A stretch of 60,781 nucleotides of DNA from an uncultured Enterobacterales bacterium (GCA_946478305.1 CAMLBO010000014.1:1-60781); one strand, 5' to 3'. Shown: positions 1 to 9,162, counted from the stretch's first letter. Numbers and translations are program-made. Notes: generated from the sequence alone by a model not told the origin.

Positions 1-1
1 G

Positions 2-937
2 GGGGGGGGCGTGCCATCCAGTGTTTTATCTCGAACCGATATTGTCGAACTGAAGGGGGCACAAGGCACCTTTGCCTGTCGGGGTACGCTTGTTTCGCCT
101 TACATTCAGGTTTGGGGATGGGCTACAGATGGCACCGCTGGGTTTGACCTTAATGTTCCATCGGGCATTGCTGGCAGGCCCGATATCGTTTCTCTACATG
201 CCGGAGATAATGCGTTTGCAGCTATCACATCATCAGGAAAAGCTTACGCATGGGGCGATATTAGCGCAGGGGGAGCTGTCCCAGGCAATATCAGCCAACT
301 GAGTGGCATTACTGTTTGTTGTTCATCCCGCCGCGCCTTTGCCGTTATCTATAACGGGGGATGCCTGCAGGCATGGGGTGATGTCGATTATGGTTCTGAT
401 GTGACATCCGTTTCTAGCACCACGACGGCGCAACGGCTGGTGGCGACGGAGTCAGCCTTTACCGCCTTGTTAAGCACCGGTGGGATTGTCTGTTGGGGAT
501 ACAAAAAATATGGCGGTGATTTACCGAGCCAATACAGCAGTCGTACGGATATTGTCGATATTAAAGCGACCTATGGCGCCTTTGCTGCACTTTGCAGTGA
601 CGGTAGCGTTTTTTGCTGGGGGAATGCCGGTTTTGGTGGGAGCTGCGACAGCGTAGCTTCATCACTCGTCGATGTCGTCGCTGTCTCAGCTAACGGTGCA
701 AGTTTTGCCGCGTTGAAACGTGATGGCACTGTCGTGACCTGGGGGGATGCGGAATACGGTGGTTCTACTGCCGGGGCAAGCGGAACACTGACGGGGGTAC
801 AGGCTATTTATGGTAATACTCACGCATTTGTTGCCCTGAAGGCCAATGATACTGTCGTCGCTTGGGGGGAATCTGCTTCTGGTGTGTCGACGCTCCCAGA
901 TACACTTAATGGTTATCTCTCTTATCTGAAAAAATAA
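2..937 (+). CDS. RCC1-like repeat protein, 5'-truncated by window edge
   Basis: The open frame runs into the window from the left, so the N-terminus is missing. A GTG at 11 could be mistaken for a start, but the codons before it encode glycines that align with the YGG found at the same place in later repeats (compare YGGDLPSQYSSRTDIVDI with GGGVPSSVLSRTDIVEL). At least six repeats of about 45-50 residues are visible, each with a core like AFAAL..DG.V..WG...YGG, as in RCC1/beta-propeller or adhesin stalk repeats. No catalytic motif and no C-terminal anchor are seen; the protein ends shortly after the last repeat with SYLKK. Its place next to tRNA-Asn and mtfA recalls the large adhesin yeeJ of E. 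coli, so a surface or secreted role is possible, but this is inference. Confidence 0.7.
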   Translation, partial: GGGVPSSVLSRTDIVELKGAQGTFACRGTLVSPYIQVWGWATDGTAGFDLNVPSGIAGRPDIVSLHAGDNAFAAITSSGKAYAWGDISAGGAVPGNISQLSGITVCCSSRRAFAVIYNGGCLQAWGDVDYGSDVTSVSSTTTAQRLVATESAFTALLSTGGIVCWGYKKYGGDLPSQYSSRTDIVDIKATYGAFAALCSDGSVFCWGNAGFGGSCDSVASSLVDVVAVSANGASFAALKRDGTVVTWGDAEYGGSTAGASGTLTGVQAIYGNTHAFVALKANDTVVAWGESASGVSTLPDTLNGYLSYLKK

Positions 938-954
938 CATGAACTAAGCAATAG

Positions 955-980
955 AATAGCCAGGGGTCTCTCTGGCTATT
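955..980 (+). terminator. Hairpin after RCC1-repeat gene
   Basis: Perfect 9-bp arms AATAGCCAG / CTGGCTATT with an 8-nt loop lie 17 bases after the stop codon. The T-run is weak, so this is a probable but not strong terminator. Confidence 0.55.
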
Positions 981-1063
981 ATTCCCGCGGAATAGAAATT
1001 AAAAAAGAACATAAAATGGTTTTTATGCTCAGGCTGCATAATTTAATTATAAAGGTGATTGTG

Positions 1064-2020
1064 ATGAAAAAAACAATATTATTATTGTCTGTTATTTTAT
1101 TGGGTTTTATGTGCCAAGCCACTTATGCGCGAAGCTGGGATAATGATAAAGAGCAGTTTCAGGCGATGAGTATTAAAAGGGCAACTCCGAATACCGGGCC
1201 AGAAACGGCGGATTATTTGACTCAGGATTATATGAATGCCGCGAAAGGCTGTGATGATGATGAGCATTTACCTGCATTTCTTTGTTCCGGCGTTATGCTG
1301 CGTGGGACGAATTATTCTGCATCTTATCATTCGTGGGATCCGAGTCCCCAATCACAAACCAGTGGCGGTGTCTCTTTTTCCTATCTCAGGAAAGATTCAA
1401 AATATAATAAACTCGCGTACGGTTACGTTAACGGGTTTGTTTTTGATCCCTTCTTCTATGCCCCTGACGGTAAATATACCGATATTGATGTCATGTGCTC
1501 ATTCCCTATCGATGCTTCTACGGATAACCGCGTGGATAAAGGATGCGGTGAATATACAGGGCATCCTGAAAGCACTACCTGCCAGTCACAAAATATTTTT
1601 ACTGCTGATGAATGGTATCAACATTATGTGCAATACAGTCGCCAACATGCCTCCGAGTGTGGGTTTGACACCTCTGAAGCTGATGAGGATACCTACAATA
1701 TTACTGATGGATTTTATCAGTCGATTCTTAGCATGGCAAAAATTGCTACCGAATCCTTCGGTACTCAAAACGAATTACGCTTGGCTACCTGGGCGCAGGG
1801 TATGCAAGATACGTTACCCATTGAAGCGTTCTTCTATATTTCCGGAAGTAGTGCAGGTCTGAGTAGTGCAAAAAATGATCAGAAGGATTTCTATAATAAT
1901 ACAACCGGGAATATGTGGGTTCCGGTCATAAAAATCACCTTACCGACATCAAGTACCGGCAATGCGACATTTACATACAGTGACAGTGATCAGTGGGTTT
2001 TACAAAGCAAAAGAAAATAA
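1064..2020 (+). CDS. Secreted protein, tentatively halovibrin (HvnA)-like, copy 1
   Basis: A 318-residue protein with a clear Sec signal peptide (MKKTILLLSVILLGFMCQA, cleavage probably after TYA). The ATG at 1064 is chosen because AAGGTG lies just upstream; a more upstream in-frame ATG would spoil the signal peptide. The mature part contains LCSGVMLRGT, YHSWDPSP, GGVSFSYLRKDSK and a Cys-rich stretch DKGCGEYTGHPESTTC. I recall similar motifs in Pseudomonas/Vibrio proteins called halovibrin or HvnA-type NAD glycohydrolases, but the assignment is from memory and the catalytic residues are not identified. It is followed at 88 bp by a paralog with which it shares a nearly identical 168-bp block (1501-1668 against 2902-3069). 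Codon use is AT-rich relative to the core genes to the right, consistent with transfer. Confidence 0.75.
   Translation: MKKTILLLSVILLGFMCQATYARSWDNDKEQFQAMSIKRATPNTGPETADYLTQDYMNAAKGCDDDEHLPAFLCSGVMLRGTNYSASYHSWDPSPQSQTSGGVSFSYLRKDSKYNKLAYGYVNGFVFDPFFYAPDGKYTDIDVMCSFPIDASTDNRVDKGCGEYTGHPESTTCQSQNIFTADEWYQHYVQYSRQHASECGFDTSEADEDTYNITDGFYQSILSMAKIATESFGTQNELRLATWAQGMQDTLPIEAFFYISGSSAGLSSAKNDQKDFYNNTTGNMWVPVIKITLPTSSTGNATFTYSDSDQWVLQSKRK
1501..1668 (+). repeat. Near-identical 168-bp direct repeat, copy 1 (copy 2 at 2902-3069)
   Basis: Position by position at an offset of 1401 only four of 168 bases differ (three are C/T, one C/A). On both sides the two paralogs diverge strongly at DNA level. 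The block encodes FPIDASTDNRVDKGCGEYTG through ECGF. This looks like a recent gene-conversion tract. Confidence 0.9.
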
Positions 2021-2107
2021 AATCATTTTTTACATATTGCTAAATATCTGGCGCGATAACGTGATCTTATTGATATTCCATTTTGGTTGTCTGATAGATA
2101 AATAATT

Positions 2108-3415
2108 ATGGTGAATAATGTGAAAAATATAATATTATTTTTTATGCTGCTATTCTCAATAGCAGCGCATGCTGTGAGTAGCGGGGTTACTTTTACGGTA
2201 ACAAACGTAAAGCAAGGTACTACCAGCGGTACGATAAGTTTTCAGATGGATTCTTGCAAAAACTGTATAAGTGGAAGTGTTGATTATTTGTTTTCCATAG
2301 ATCATACCCCAATCACAGGAGGAGAACCAGGTAGTCCTGTTATAACATTTACCAACGATACTTCTCCCTGTATTATTACCAAAACAGGTTTTTCAGTAAA
2401 TGATCAATATTTAAAACCGGAATTGAACAGCAGTTTGAATAGCTGCAGCACCTATAGCTTCACGACTCATATAAAAGTCGACAATCTGAAAATGGCAGGG
2501 GGGGAGTGGAAAGGCGGTAACCTGACATGTTCTGTGGCAGAAAGTGGGAATGCTGGATACACTTGCGGTAGTATTAATGTGCCTGCTTTGTCGCCTCCAC
2601 CGACGCCAGATGTGATTACGCAATTGAATACGGCTTATAATGCTGAGCCCGCAAATTGTGGTGATGATTCCAAACCGGCGGTACTCTGTTCTGGTGTGAC
2701 CATCCGGGGAACCGTCGCGTCGAGTAGCTATCACTCCTGGGATCCAAGCCCGGCTTCAGTGACCAGTGGAGGGACATCATTCTCTTACTTAAGAAAGGAT
2801 TCGAAATACCAAAAACTCGCCTATGGCTACACCAATGGGCTTATCTTCTTCCCGCAACAGCAGGCGCCTGCCGGGAAAACGGCTATTCCAACGCTTTGCG
2901 CATTCCCTATTGATGCTTCTACGGATAACCGTGTGGATAAAGGATGCGGTGAATATACAGGGCATCCTGAAAGCACTACCTGCCAGTCACAAAATATTTT
3001 TACTGCTGATGAATGGTATCAACATTATGTGCAATACAGTAGCCAACATGCCTCCGAGTGCGGGTTTGATCTGAGAACCTCGACAGCAGGAAGTACGATT
3101 GCCAGCGCTTTCAATGCCACAATTGAGAGTATGGCAACGATTGCAAGTGAGTCATTTGGTACCCAGAATGAGCTGCGTTTACAAACCTGGGCGCCGAATA
3201 TACCGACACAACTCCCCATCCAGGCATTTTTCTATCTGAAAGGTTCCTCGGGTTTGACAGGTGCTCAGCATGATCAGCAAGATTTCTACAACAACACCGG
3301 CGGTCAGGTTGTCCCTATTGTCCAGATAGCCTTACCAGCTTCTAAAAGTGACGATGTTGTGTTTAGTTATTCGGTAAGTGACCAGATTGTTTCTGCAACA
3401 AAAGATAAGAAATAA
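2108..3415 (+). CDS. Secreted protein, tentatively halovibrin (HvnA)-like, copy 2 with extra N-terminal domain
   Basis: A 435-residue paralog of the preceding gene. The signal peptide is MVNNVKNIILFFMLLFSIAAHA. Residues about 24-150 form an extra domain absent from copy 1, rich in Thr/Ser/Gly with several Cys (SCKNC, SPC, NSCST, LTCS, YTCG), probably a disulphide-bonded beta domain, followed by the linker LSPPPTPD. From about residue 160 the copy-1 domain repeats: LCSGVTIRGT, YHSWDPSP, SFSYLRKDSKYQKLAYGY, DKGCGEYTGHPESTTC. The shared domain is moderately diverged overall, but a 168-bp block is almost identical to copy 1. The extra domain might serve in adhesion or delivery; that is inference. 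The family name is tentative, as for copy 1. Confidence 0.75.
   Translation: MVNNVKNIILFFMLLFSIAAHAVSSGVTFTVTNVKQGTTSGTISFQMDSCKNCISGSVDYLFSIDHTPITGGEPGSPVITFTNDTSPCIITKTGFSVNDQYLKPELNSSLNSCSTYSFTTHIKVDNLKMAGGEWKGGNLTCSVAESGNAGYTCGSINVPALSPPPTPDVITQLNTAYNAEPANCGDDSKPAVLCSGVTIRGTVASSSYHSWDPSPASVTSGGTSFSYLRKDSKYQKLAYGYTNGLIFFPQQQAPAGKTAIPTLCAFPIDASTDNRVDKGCGEYTGHPESTTCQSQNIFTADEWYQHYVQYSSQHASECGFDLRTSTAGSTIASAFNATIESMATIASESFGTQNELRLQTWAPNIPTQLPIQAFFYLKGSSGLTGAQHDQQDFYNNTGGQVVPIVQIALPASKSDDVVFSYSVSDQIVSATKDKK
2902..3069 (+). repeat. Near-identical 168-bp direct repeat, copy 2
   Basis: Partner of 1501-1668, inside the second paralog; see that entry for the comparison. Confidence 0.9.
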
Positions 3416-3786
3416 TAGGGATGTATTTCATTTGGCCCGAATAAAAAATTAAATAACTGAAAGGGTCTTCGTTCTCATCTTATGGAGCGCAGGCCCTTTA
3501 TTTATATTTATGCCAATGTTTTCTTTTTGATTAACGGCATCGTTTTAATAAATGGTCAGAGCAGTTTATTAAATACCTATGATGCAAATATTGCCCCGAA
3601 CGTATCTCATTAAGGAACTGTTTCACAGAGAATTTCCCTTATAATAGCAACAATACAAAACCATGTGTAAGAATTGAGAGTGGTACTTTTACGACGAGAT
3701 CACCGACAGTGATATCAACATTTCACCTGGGGTGAAAGAGGCAGGGTGACGAGTTGAAGACTGTCCATTCCTGACGGAGCCAAAAT
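3416..3786. other. Intergenic region between secreted paralog and holins
   Basis: 371 bases without a convincing gene. A hairpin with arms AAAGGGTCT / AGGCCCTTT lies at 3460-3499 and may end the upstream transcript, although only a mixed T/A tract follows. The rest is AT-rich. A frame beginning at 3482 (about 43 codons) has no ribosome binding site and is not called. CGGAGC just before 3787 is the probable ribosome binding site of the first holin. Confidence 0.6.
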
Positions 3787-4161
3787 ATGACTATTCCATT
3801 GAGCACTACAACTGTATCCACCATTATTTCGGGGGCCTCACTCGTTGGTATAGCCCATGGATTAGATGCTGGATGTATGATAGGGGCATTTTCCGGCGCA
3901 GTTGTTTTTGTTATCTCTGCATTAGATTTCCCGATATTTAAACGATGGCTGTTATTCCTGGTGTCATTTCTGACCGGTATTGTGGCTTCAAATTTCACTG
4001 CTGCACTGATATCCATTGTTATACCTCAGGGTGTGACAGTCGATAAATCAGTGGGTGCATTAATTGCTTCTGCATCGGCGGTGCGCCTACTCATGATGCT
4101 TGCTGCCAAGACAAACGATCAAACTTCTTTATTAGATCGATTTCAGAGAGGACGTAAATGA
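3787..4161 (+). CDS. Putative phage holin (Phage_holin_8-like)
   Basis: A 124-residue membrane protein with about three hydrophobic segments (around residues 10-35, 38-55 and 58-82), then a short hydrophilic tail ending LLDRFQRGRK. The pattern ISGASLVGIAHGLD.G...GAFSGAVVFV resembles holins in the lysis modules of P2-like prophages and R-type tailocins of enterobacteria. Its stop overlaps the start of the next holin gene by four bases. No endolysin, spanin or tail gene follows, so this is either a prophage remnant or an isolated holin pair used for another purpose. The position at the 3' side of a tRNA-Asn fits a decayed integrated element. Confidence 0.75.
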   Translation: MTIPLSTTTVSTIISGASLVGIAHGLDAGCMIGAFSGAVVFVISALDFPIFKRWLLFLVSFLTGIVASNFTAALISIVIPQGVTVDKSVGALIASASAVRLLMMLAAKTNDQTSLLDRFQRGRK

Positions 4162-4433
4162 ACTTTTCTACGCTGATACTGAATATTAATGCCGTTGCCT
4201 GTTTTTTAACGGCGGTACGTTTACTCTCATTTCGTCGGGGTTATGGGAGACACAGACCTCTGGTTTCATGGTGCGCTTATATACTAATTGTCGCATCTGC
4301 AACGGTTTTTATAAGGATAATTACCGGTAAATACCATCACGCCGATTGGGGGGAAACCGCAATAAATATTATCTTGAGCATTTCCATCTTTTTATCAAAA
4401 GGTAACCTGATGCATCTTTTTAAATCTAAATAA
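4158..4433 (+). CDS. Putative phage holin (Phage_holin_3_7-like)
   Basis: A 91-residue protein that matches the well-known enterobacterial prophage holin type: hydrophobic N-terminus, LLSFRRG....RPLVSWCAYILIVAS, IRIITGKYHHADWGETAINI and an end with LMHLFK. Three membrane segments are likely. It overlaps the upstream holin by ATGA, so the two are translationally coupled. In typical phage modules the lysozyme gene comes next; here the frame is followed by non-coding sequence and a tRNA terminator, so the cassette is incomplete. Confidence 0.8.
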   Translation: MNFSTLILNINAVACFLTAVRLLSFRRGYGRHRPLVSWCAYILIVASATVFIRIITGKYHHADWGETAINIILSISIFLSKGNLMHLFKSK

Positions 4434-4559
4434 CAGCAGGCAAATCCATTGAGTTGCGGTGATGTTTCTATGACGCACGGCATTACATGCCTCTGTCATC
4501 CCAGCCATAAGTTTATCTATCAGGGGAGGGCAGATGGAAAGAGAAGAGAAATGAACAGC

Positions 4560-4593
4560 AAAACGCCGCTTAAGTTTCCTTAAGCGGCGTTTC
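4560..4593 (-). terminator. Terminator downstream of tRNA-Asn
   Basis: Strong perfect hairpin with arms AAACGCCGCTTAAG / CTTAAGCGGCGTTT and loop TTTC. It lies directly after the tRNA on the minus strand with a short T-run and may act in both directions. Confidence 0.85.
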
Positions 4594-4598
4594 TAATA

Positions 4599-4674
4599 TG
4601 GCTCCTCTGACTGGACTCGAACCAGTGACATACGGATTAACAGTCCGCCGTTCTACCGACTGAACTACAGAGGA
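4599..4674 (-). tRNA. tRNA-Asn (GTT)
   Basis: The reverse strand reads TCCTCTGTAGTTCAGTCGG at the 5' end, has anticodon GTT within GGACTGTTAATCC, a T-arm GGTTCGAGTCC and an encoded CCA. The 76 nt agree with the E. coli Asn tRNA as I remember it. The 3' end faces the accessory block to the left, the usual orientation for island or prophage integration at tRNA genes. No flanking copy of the 3' end (attachment repeat) was noticed inside the window. Confidence 0.98.
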
Positions 4675-4685
4675 ATTGTCTGAAC

Positions 4686-4721
4686 GGGGCGCATCATATC
4701 CAGTGGCCCCTGGAGTGTCAA
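4686..4721 (-). promoter_or_regulatory. Sigma-70 promoter of tRNA-Asn
   Basis: On the minus strand a consensus -35 TTGACA (4716-4721) is separated by exactly 17 nt from the -10 TATGAT (4693-4698), followed by the GC-rich discriminator GCGCCCC. This is the classic layout of a stable-RNA promoter under growth-rate/stringent control. Confidence 0.85.
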
Positions 4722-4818
4722 CGCTAAATTGGCACTAATGGGCTGACTGCTCATCAACTGAGCAAAAAGAGATGAAATCCCTCATTGCCTGAGTATCAAA
4801 CCCTATTTTCTGCCTAAA

Positions 4819-5595
4819 TTAGCCGTCGCAGGGATGGTGCCGGCGCAGCCTTGCCAGCGGGTCCTGCTTGTAAAAACGGGTAAAATGGCCATAAACCAGC
4901 GGAAAGCGGTTGGAAAGCAGTTCAGGTGCACTGAAAAAGTATTCTGAAAGCACCGCGAAGCACTCTGCGGCGTCGCTGGCGGCATAGGCATCCATACTGG
5001 CTGCGTCTTCACCCACCATGTCGATTTCATCCTGCAAATTTTCCATCGCGGCATGCAGATCGTGTTCCCAGGCCACCACGTCACGTAAAGCGATAGGCGG
5101 TATCCCACTCACTTCACCGCCGTTGCGCAGGTCCAACTTGTGGGCCGCTTCATGGATGATCAGGTTAAAGCCGGAGGTATCAAAGGAGTCTTCGATATCC
5201 TGCCAGTTGAGTACGATAGGCCCCTGATCCCAACTCTGCCCGGCGTGGATCTGCGAACCGGCATGCACCAGTCCGTTCTCATCTTGCCAGGGGGAATCGA
5301 CAACAAAGGGGGTAGGGTAGAGTAAAATTTCATGAAAACCATCCAGCCACTCTGCGCCAAGTTCCATCACCGGCAGGGCAAACAACAGGGCAATTCGCGC
5401 CTGCATCTGCTCATTGAGAACGATGCCCTGCAAGGGTACCAGGCGTTTTTGATGCAATAACTGGCTGGCTATGTACACCAGCCGTTTTTGCTCCTGCTCA
5501 TTCAATGATGCGAAAAGCGGGATATTCAGCGCATCTTGCCACGCTTCCCACTTTTCGTTCTGGAGGTCATTTGTTTTCCACGGCCACTTAATCAT
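4819..5595 (-). CDS. mtfA: Mlc titration factor A, zinc peptidase
   Basis: A 258-residue cytosolic protein very close to E. coli MtfA (YeeI), which binds the glucose repressor Mlc and so relieves repression of ptsG; it also has peptidase activity. The zinc motif HEAAH (residues 148-152) is preceded by SGFNLII, and the downstream glutamate lies in [14 protein letters not shown]. The start MIKWPWK at 5595 is chosen by family comparison; an in-frame extension upstream does not resemble MtfA. The neighbourhood mtfA - tRNA-Asn is the same as in E. coli. Confidence 0.95.
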   Translation of the reverse strand: MIKWPWKTNDLQNEKWEAWQDALNIPLFASLNEQEQKRLVYIASQLLHQKRLVPLQGIVLNEQMQARIALLFALPVMELGAEWLDGFHEILLYPTPFVVDSPWQDENGLVHAGSQIHAGQSWDQGPIVLNWQDIEDSFDTSGFNLIIHEAAHKLDLRNGGEVSGIPPIALRDVVAWEHDLHAAMENLQDEIDMVGEDAASMDAYAASDAAECFAVLSEYFFSAPELLSNRFPLVYGHFTRFYKQDPLARLRRHHPCDG

Positions 5596-5822
5596 CGGAT
5601 TGCTCGCACAGAGATCATTTGAACTGCTCGCTGGAGGTGAACTGTAAACTTGCCGCAAAACGGGGCCACTTTACAACCATCATTACGAGAGATATTGAAA
5701 ACACTGAATCATATCGGCTCGTCACTGCCTGAACCTGCACCCGTTCCAGTCAAGTTCAAACGGCTTTCTCTTCGCGACTATTCAAGCACTTACGGCAACA
5801 AATGTCTGTGACCGAAACCACG

Positions 5823-6851
5823 TTACTCTGTGCCTAATTGATCGTATCCCTTCATGCGATAGTTGACCGCCGATACTCCCCAGAACAGGATAAACAGCGC
5901 CACGGCGACGTAGCCCACGCTGCCCATATTATCATTCAGGGTGTCGATGATTTTCCAACCGCCCTGGTGCCAGTCGAGTTTATCCGCCAGTAAACCCAGC
6001 GCTTCCAGGCCACCAATCCCCATGGCGATTACCACGCTGGTGGCGGTGATCGTCATATTGTAATAAAGCTTACGCACCGGTTTGTCGAAGGCCCATCCAT
6101 AGGCACCGACCATGACAAAATTGTCCAGTGAGTCGATAAGCGCCATGCCGCTGGCGAACAGCGCCGGAAACACCATGATGCTCCAGACTGACATACCGGA
6201 TGATGCACCAGCCGCGGAAATACCCAGCAGGCCAATCTCCGTCGCGGTGTCAAAACCTAACCCAAACAGAAAGCCAACCAGGTACATCTGCCAGCTGCGG
6301 TTGACCAGACCGAAAGCGAAACGGAAAACTTTCGTCATCACCCCTCCCTGTAAGTGATGGGCATTTTCGGTCTTAATAAAGGATTCGCCCCGTTTAACCT
6401 GCCCAAAGCGTCGCCAGATATCGCGCAGGATTGCCGCATTGACTGCCGCCATGATGAATAAGAACAGTGCTGAAACCAGTGTGCCAATGGTGCTGCCATA
6501 ATCATGCAACCAGCCTATCTTTTCACCGAAAAGTAAAGACGTGGCGGCAATCGCCGCACAGGCCAGCACCACGATGCTGGAGTGACCGAGGGAGAAGTAA
6601 GCCCCAACGGCGACGGGGCGTTGGCCCTGTTGCATCAGTTTACGAGTGACGTTATCAATGGCGGCAATATGGTCGGCATCGACCGCGTGGCGAAGACCAT
6701 AACCGTAGGCCAGCAGGGCGGCGGCGATGAGCCCCGCGTGCTGGCTGAAGAGGGCAAACGCCCATACCCAGGCTAGTACATTAAGTGCCACCAGCCCGAG
6801 CAGCAGCCAGAAAGCACGCTTATGGGTGTGAAAAAATGCGCGGTTAATCAT
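5823..6851 (-). CDS. NiCoT-family nickel/cobalt permease
   Basis: A 342-residue inner-membrane protein of the HoxN/HupN/NixA family, with about eight membrane segments. The family signature [16 protein letters not shown] (HX4DH, metal selectivity) is in segment II and [14 protein letters not shown] is the second signature. The start overlaps the end of hypF by eight bases, so it is the last gene of the hydrogenase transcript. Placed there it most probably imports nickel for the [NiFe] centre of HycE, taking the role that the NikABCDE ABC transporter has in E. coli. Confidence 0.93.
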   Translation of the reverse strand: MINRAFFHTHKRAFWLLLGLVALNVLAWVWAFALFSQHAGLIAAALLAYGYGLRHAVDADHIAAIDNVTRKLMQQGQRPVAVGAYFSLGHSSIVVLACAAIAATSLLFGEKIGWLHDYGSTIGTLVSALFLFIMAAVNAAILRDIWRRFGQVKRGESFIKTENAHHLQGGVMTKVFRFAFGLVNRSWQMYLVGFLFGLGFDTATEIGLLGISAAGASSGMSVWSIMVFPALFASGMALIDSLDNFVMVGAYGWAFDKPVRKLYYNMTITATSVVIAMGIGGLEALGLLADKLDWHQGGWKIIDTLNDNMGSVGYVAVALFILFWGVSAVNYRMKGYDQLGTE

Positions 6852-9162
6852 GAGAGTCCTTATTTAAATTTGCTGTGAATGAAGTCTGAATTCGGGCGCA
6901 GGCCACCATGGCCTGGCCTAACGCCAATCCGCCGTCACCGGCAGGAATAGCCTGTGGGGCGAGGACCTGAAGAGGCGCTAAATGTTTGAGGAGGCACTGG
7001 CGCAATAGCCTGTTATGAATAACGCCACCGCCAAGCGCCACGGTTTGGACCGCATGTTGCCGCGCGGCGTGGTGCGCCATGCGGGCGAAGCCTTGCGCCA
7101 GTGCGTCATGAAATGCCCATGCCCGGGCTGCGGGCTGCGCTGGCCAGTTCAGCCATTGTTGCCAGAAGCCTGCCAGATCCAGAGTAAGGCCATGCTCTGT
7201 CGTTATGAGCCCAAGCGAAATAGGGTGAGGCTGTCCCTGAGCCTGCTCCGCGAGAGCCTGCAGGCGGCAGGCGGCTTCGCCTTCCCAGCTCAACGTTTGC
7301 GAAGCACAGCCTAAAGCCGCCGCCACTGCATCGAATAGTCTCCCGCAGGAGGAAGCCGGTGGGGAGTTCACTCCCCCAGCGATGGCTTGCGCCAGCGGCT
7401 GCCATGGCCGCATTAGCAGGCGGTTGGCCTCAGGATATTGCTGCCAGGCGGGTACGAAGCGTAGCCATTGTGCCAGCAGATTACGCCAGGGTTGCCGGGC
7501 CGCCTGTTCGCCCCCCGGCAGGGCTACGGCCGGAAGACCGCCCAGATGTTCACAATGCAGGTAGTCGACCAGTAAACACTCCCCTCCCCATAGTTCTCCC
7601 TGGTCGCCGTAACCGATGCCATCGAGTGCCAGACCGATCACCCGGCCGCCGTGCAACGGCCATCGGTGTTCGGCCAGACACGCGGCAATGTGCGCATGAT
7701 GATGCAGGACCTCCGTGCGGGGTAAGGGCTGCTGCTGTGCCCACTGCTGGCTGAAATAACCCGGATGGATGTCGCAGGCCAAATGTTGTGGCTGACAGTC
7801 AAACAGCCGCGAAAAGTGCTCCATGCCCTGTTGCCATTGGGTAAAAATATCGCTGTGCTCCAGTGAGCCCATATGTGCACTCAACAGGGCTTGTTTTCCC
7901 CGTACCAGACAGAAGGTGTTCTTGAGGTCGCCTCCCAGTGCCAGCAGCGGGGGTTGTGCGCCGAAGCCCGCTGGCAGTTCAATGGCATCGGGCACATAGC
8001 CCCGGGCACGCCGCAGCATCTCAGGGGCCCCGGGGGTGAAACGCACTACGGAATCATCGGCGCGTTGCACAATATCCCGGTCGTGAAGCAGCCACAGGTC
8101 GGCGATATCACTTAACTGGGTCAGCGCCTGCTGATTACTCAGGGCTGGGGCGCACCCGGCGGCATTACCTGAGGTCATGACCAGCGGTGATTGCATTTGT
8201 TGCATCAGCAAATGATGCAGCGGTGAGGAGGGCAGCATCAGGCCCACTTCATTCAGTCCCGGGGCGACGGCGGCGCAAAGCGGTGTCGTCGGGGCAGGGG
8301 TTAGCAGCACTATCGGTCCGGCAGAGGACTGCAGCAGCGACTGTATTTCAAACAGGGGGGCGGCGTCGGTACATTTTGCCAGCCAGAGGGAATCCGGCAG
8401 CATGACGGCCAGCGGCTTACCGGGACGTCCTTTTCGTTCTCTCAGCCTGGTTACTGCCGGTAAAGAGGTCGCATCGCAGGCAAGATGAAAGCCTCCTACG
8501 CCTTTAATGGCAACAATGCCGCCTGCCTGTAATATTTCAATCGCCTGCGTCAGCGCAGCCACAGTCACTGTCGTGGTGTGCCCCTGTGCGTCGCTGGCAT
8601 ATAGCTGCGGACCGCAGACCGGGCAGGCAACGGGTTGTGCGTGAAAATAGCGCTCTGCCGGATCGCGATACTCTTCAGCACAGGCCTCACACAGTGGAAA
8701 GGCAGCCATCGCGGTAGCCGCCCGGTCATAAGGCATACGCCGGATAAGGGTGAAACGTGGCCCACAGTGGGTACAGTTGAGGAAAGGGTAGTGATAACGG
8801 CGGTGGTCAGGGTCACTCATCTCGCGCAAGCAGGCGGGGCAGGTGGCGGCATCTGGCACCACCTGGGTGGTCATCTGACCTGGCTGGCTATCCTGAATGA
8901 GAAAATGGTACGGCTCGCTGAGCCACGAAAAATTGCGCAGGCTGATACTGTCAATATGTGCCAGAGGGGGACAGTTTTGATGCATCTCCTGCAGAAATGC
9001 TTCGATGTTTACCGGTTGCAGCAGACGTATTTCCACGCCCTGACTGTCGTTGTGCACTTCTCCCCGTAGCTGTAACCGCCGGGCAAGTTGCCAGATAAAG
9101 GGGCGGAAGCCCACCCCCTGCACTTTCCCGCTGACGCGAACCAGCAAGCCGGATCCAGACAT
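6844..9162 (-). CDS. hypF: Carbamoyltransferase HypF, [NiFe]-hydrogenase maturation
   Basis: A 772-residue protein that makes the thiocarboxamide on the HypE C-terminal Cys from carbamoyl phosphate and ATP, the precursor of the active-site cyanides. Order of domains: acylphosphatase-like (about 5-90, [15 protein letters not shown]), two zinc fingers (CPACLREM...CTHC and CEACAEEY...CPVC, about 100-190), a YrdC-like domain (about 205-390, KGVGGFHL) and a Kae1-like domain with [13 protein letters not shown]. The ATG at 9162 is chosen because AAAGGA lies 6 nt upstream; longer versions would start inside the upstream hairpin. It is coupled by an 8-bp overlap to the nickel permease gene. Confidence 0.97.
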   Translation of the reverse strand: MSGSGLLVRVSGKVQGVGFRPFIWQLARRLQLRGEVHNDSQGVEIRLLQPVNIEAFLQEMHQNCPPLAHIDSISLRNFSWLSEPYHFLIQDSQPGQMTTQVVPDAATCPACLREMSDPDHRRYHYPFLNCTHCGPRFTLIRRMPYDRAATAMAAFPLCEACAEEYRDPAERYFHAQPVACPVCGPQLYASDAQGHTTTVTVAALTQAIEILQAGGIVAIKGVGGFHLACDATSLPAVTRLRERKGRPGKPLAVMLPDSLWLAKCTDAAPLFEIQSLLQSSAGPIVLLTPAPTTPLCAAVAPGLNEVGLMLPSSPLHHLLMQQMQSPLVMTSGNAAGCAPALSNQQALTQLSDIADLWLLHDRDIVQRADDSVVRFTPGAPEMLRRARGYVPDAIELPAGFGAQPPLLALGGDLKNTFCLVRGKQALLSAHMGSLEHSDIFTQWQQGMEHFSRLFDCQPQHLACDIHPGYFSQQWAQQQPLPRTEVLHHHAHIAACLAEHRWPLHGGRVIGLALDGIGYGDQGELWGGECLLVDYLHCEHLGGLPAVALPGGEQAARQPWRNLLAQWLRFVPAWQQYPEANRLLMRPWQPLAQAIAGGVNSPPASSCGRLFDAVAAALGCASQTLSWEGEAACRLQALAEQAQGQPHPISLGLITTEHGLTLDLAGFWQQWLNWPAQPAARAWAFHDALAQGFARMAHHAARQHAVQTVALGGGVIHNRLLRQCLLKHLAPLQVLAPQAIPAGDGGLALGQAMVACARIQTSFTANLNKDSHD

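Noticed and set aside
3482..3613. Open frame of about 43 codons in the AT-rich gap before the holins
   Set aside because: No ribosome binding site, no recognisable features, and it begins inside a hairpin; such frames are common by chance in AT-rich DNA.
1..4598. Attachment-site repeat of the tRNA-Asn 3' end
   Set aside because: No second copy of the tRNA 3' end was seen in the accessory block; if it exists it lies left of the window.
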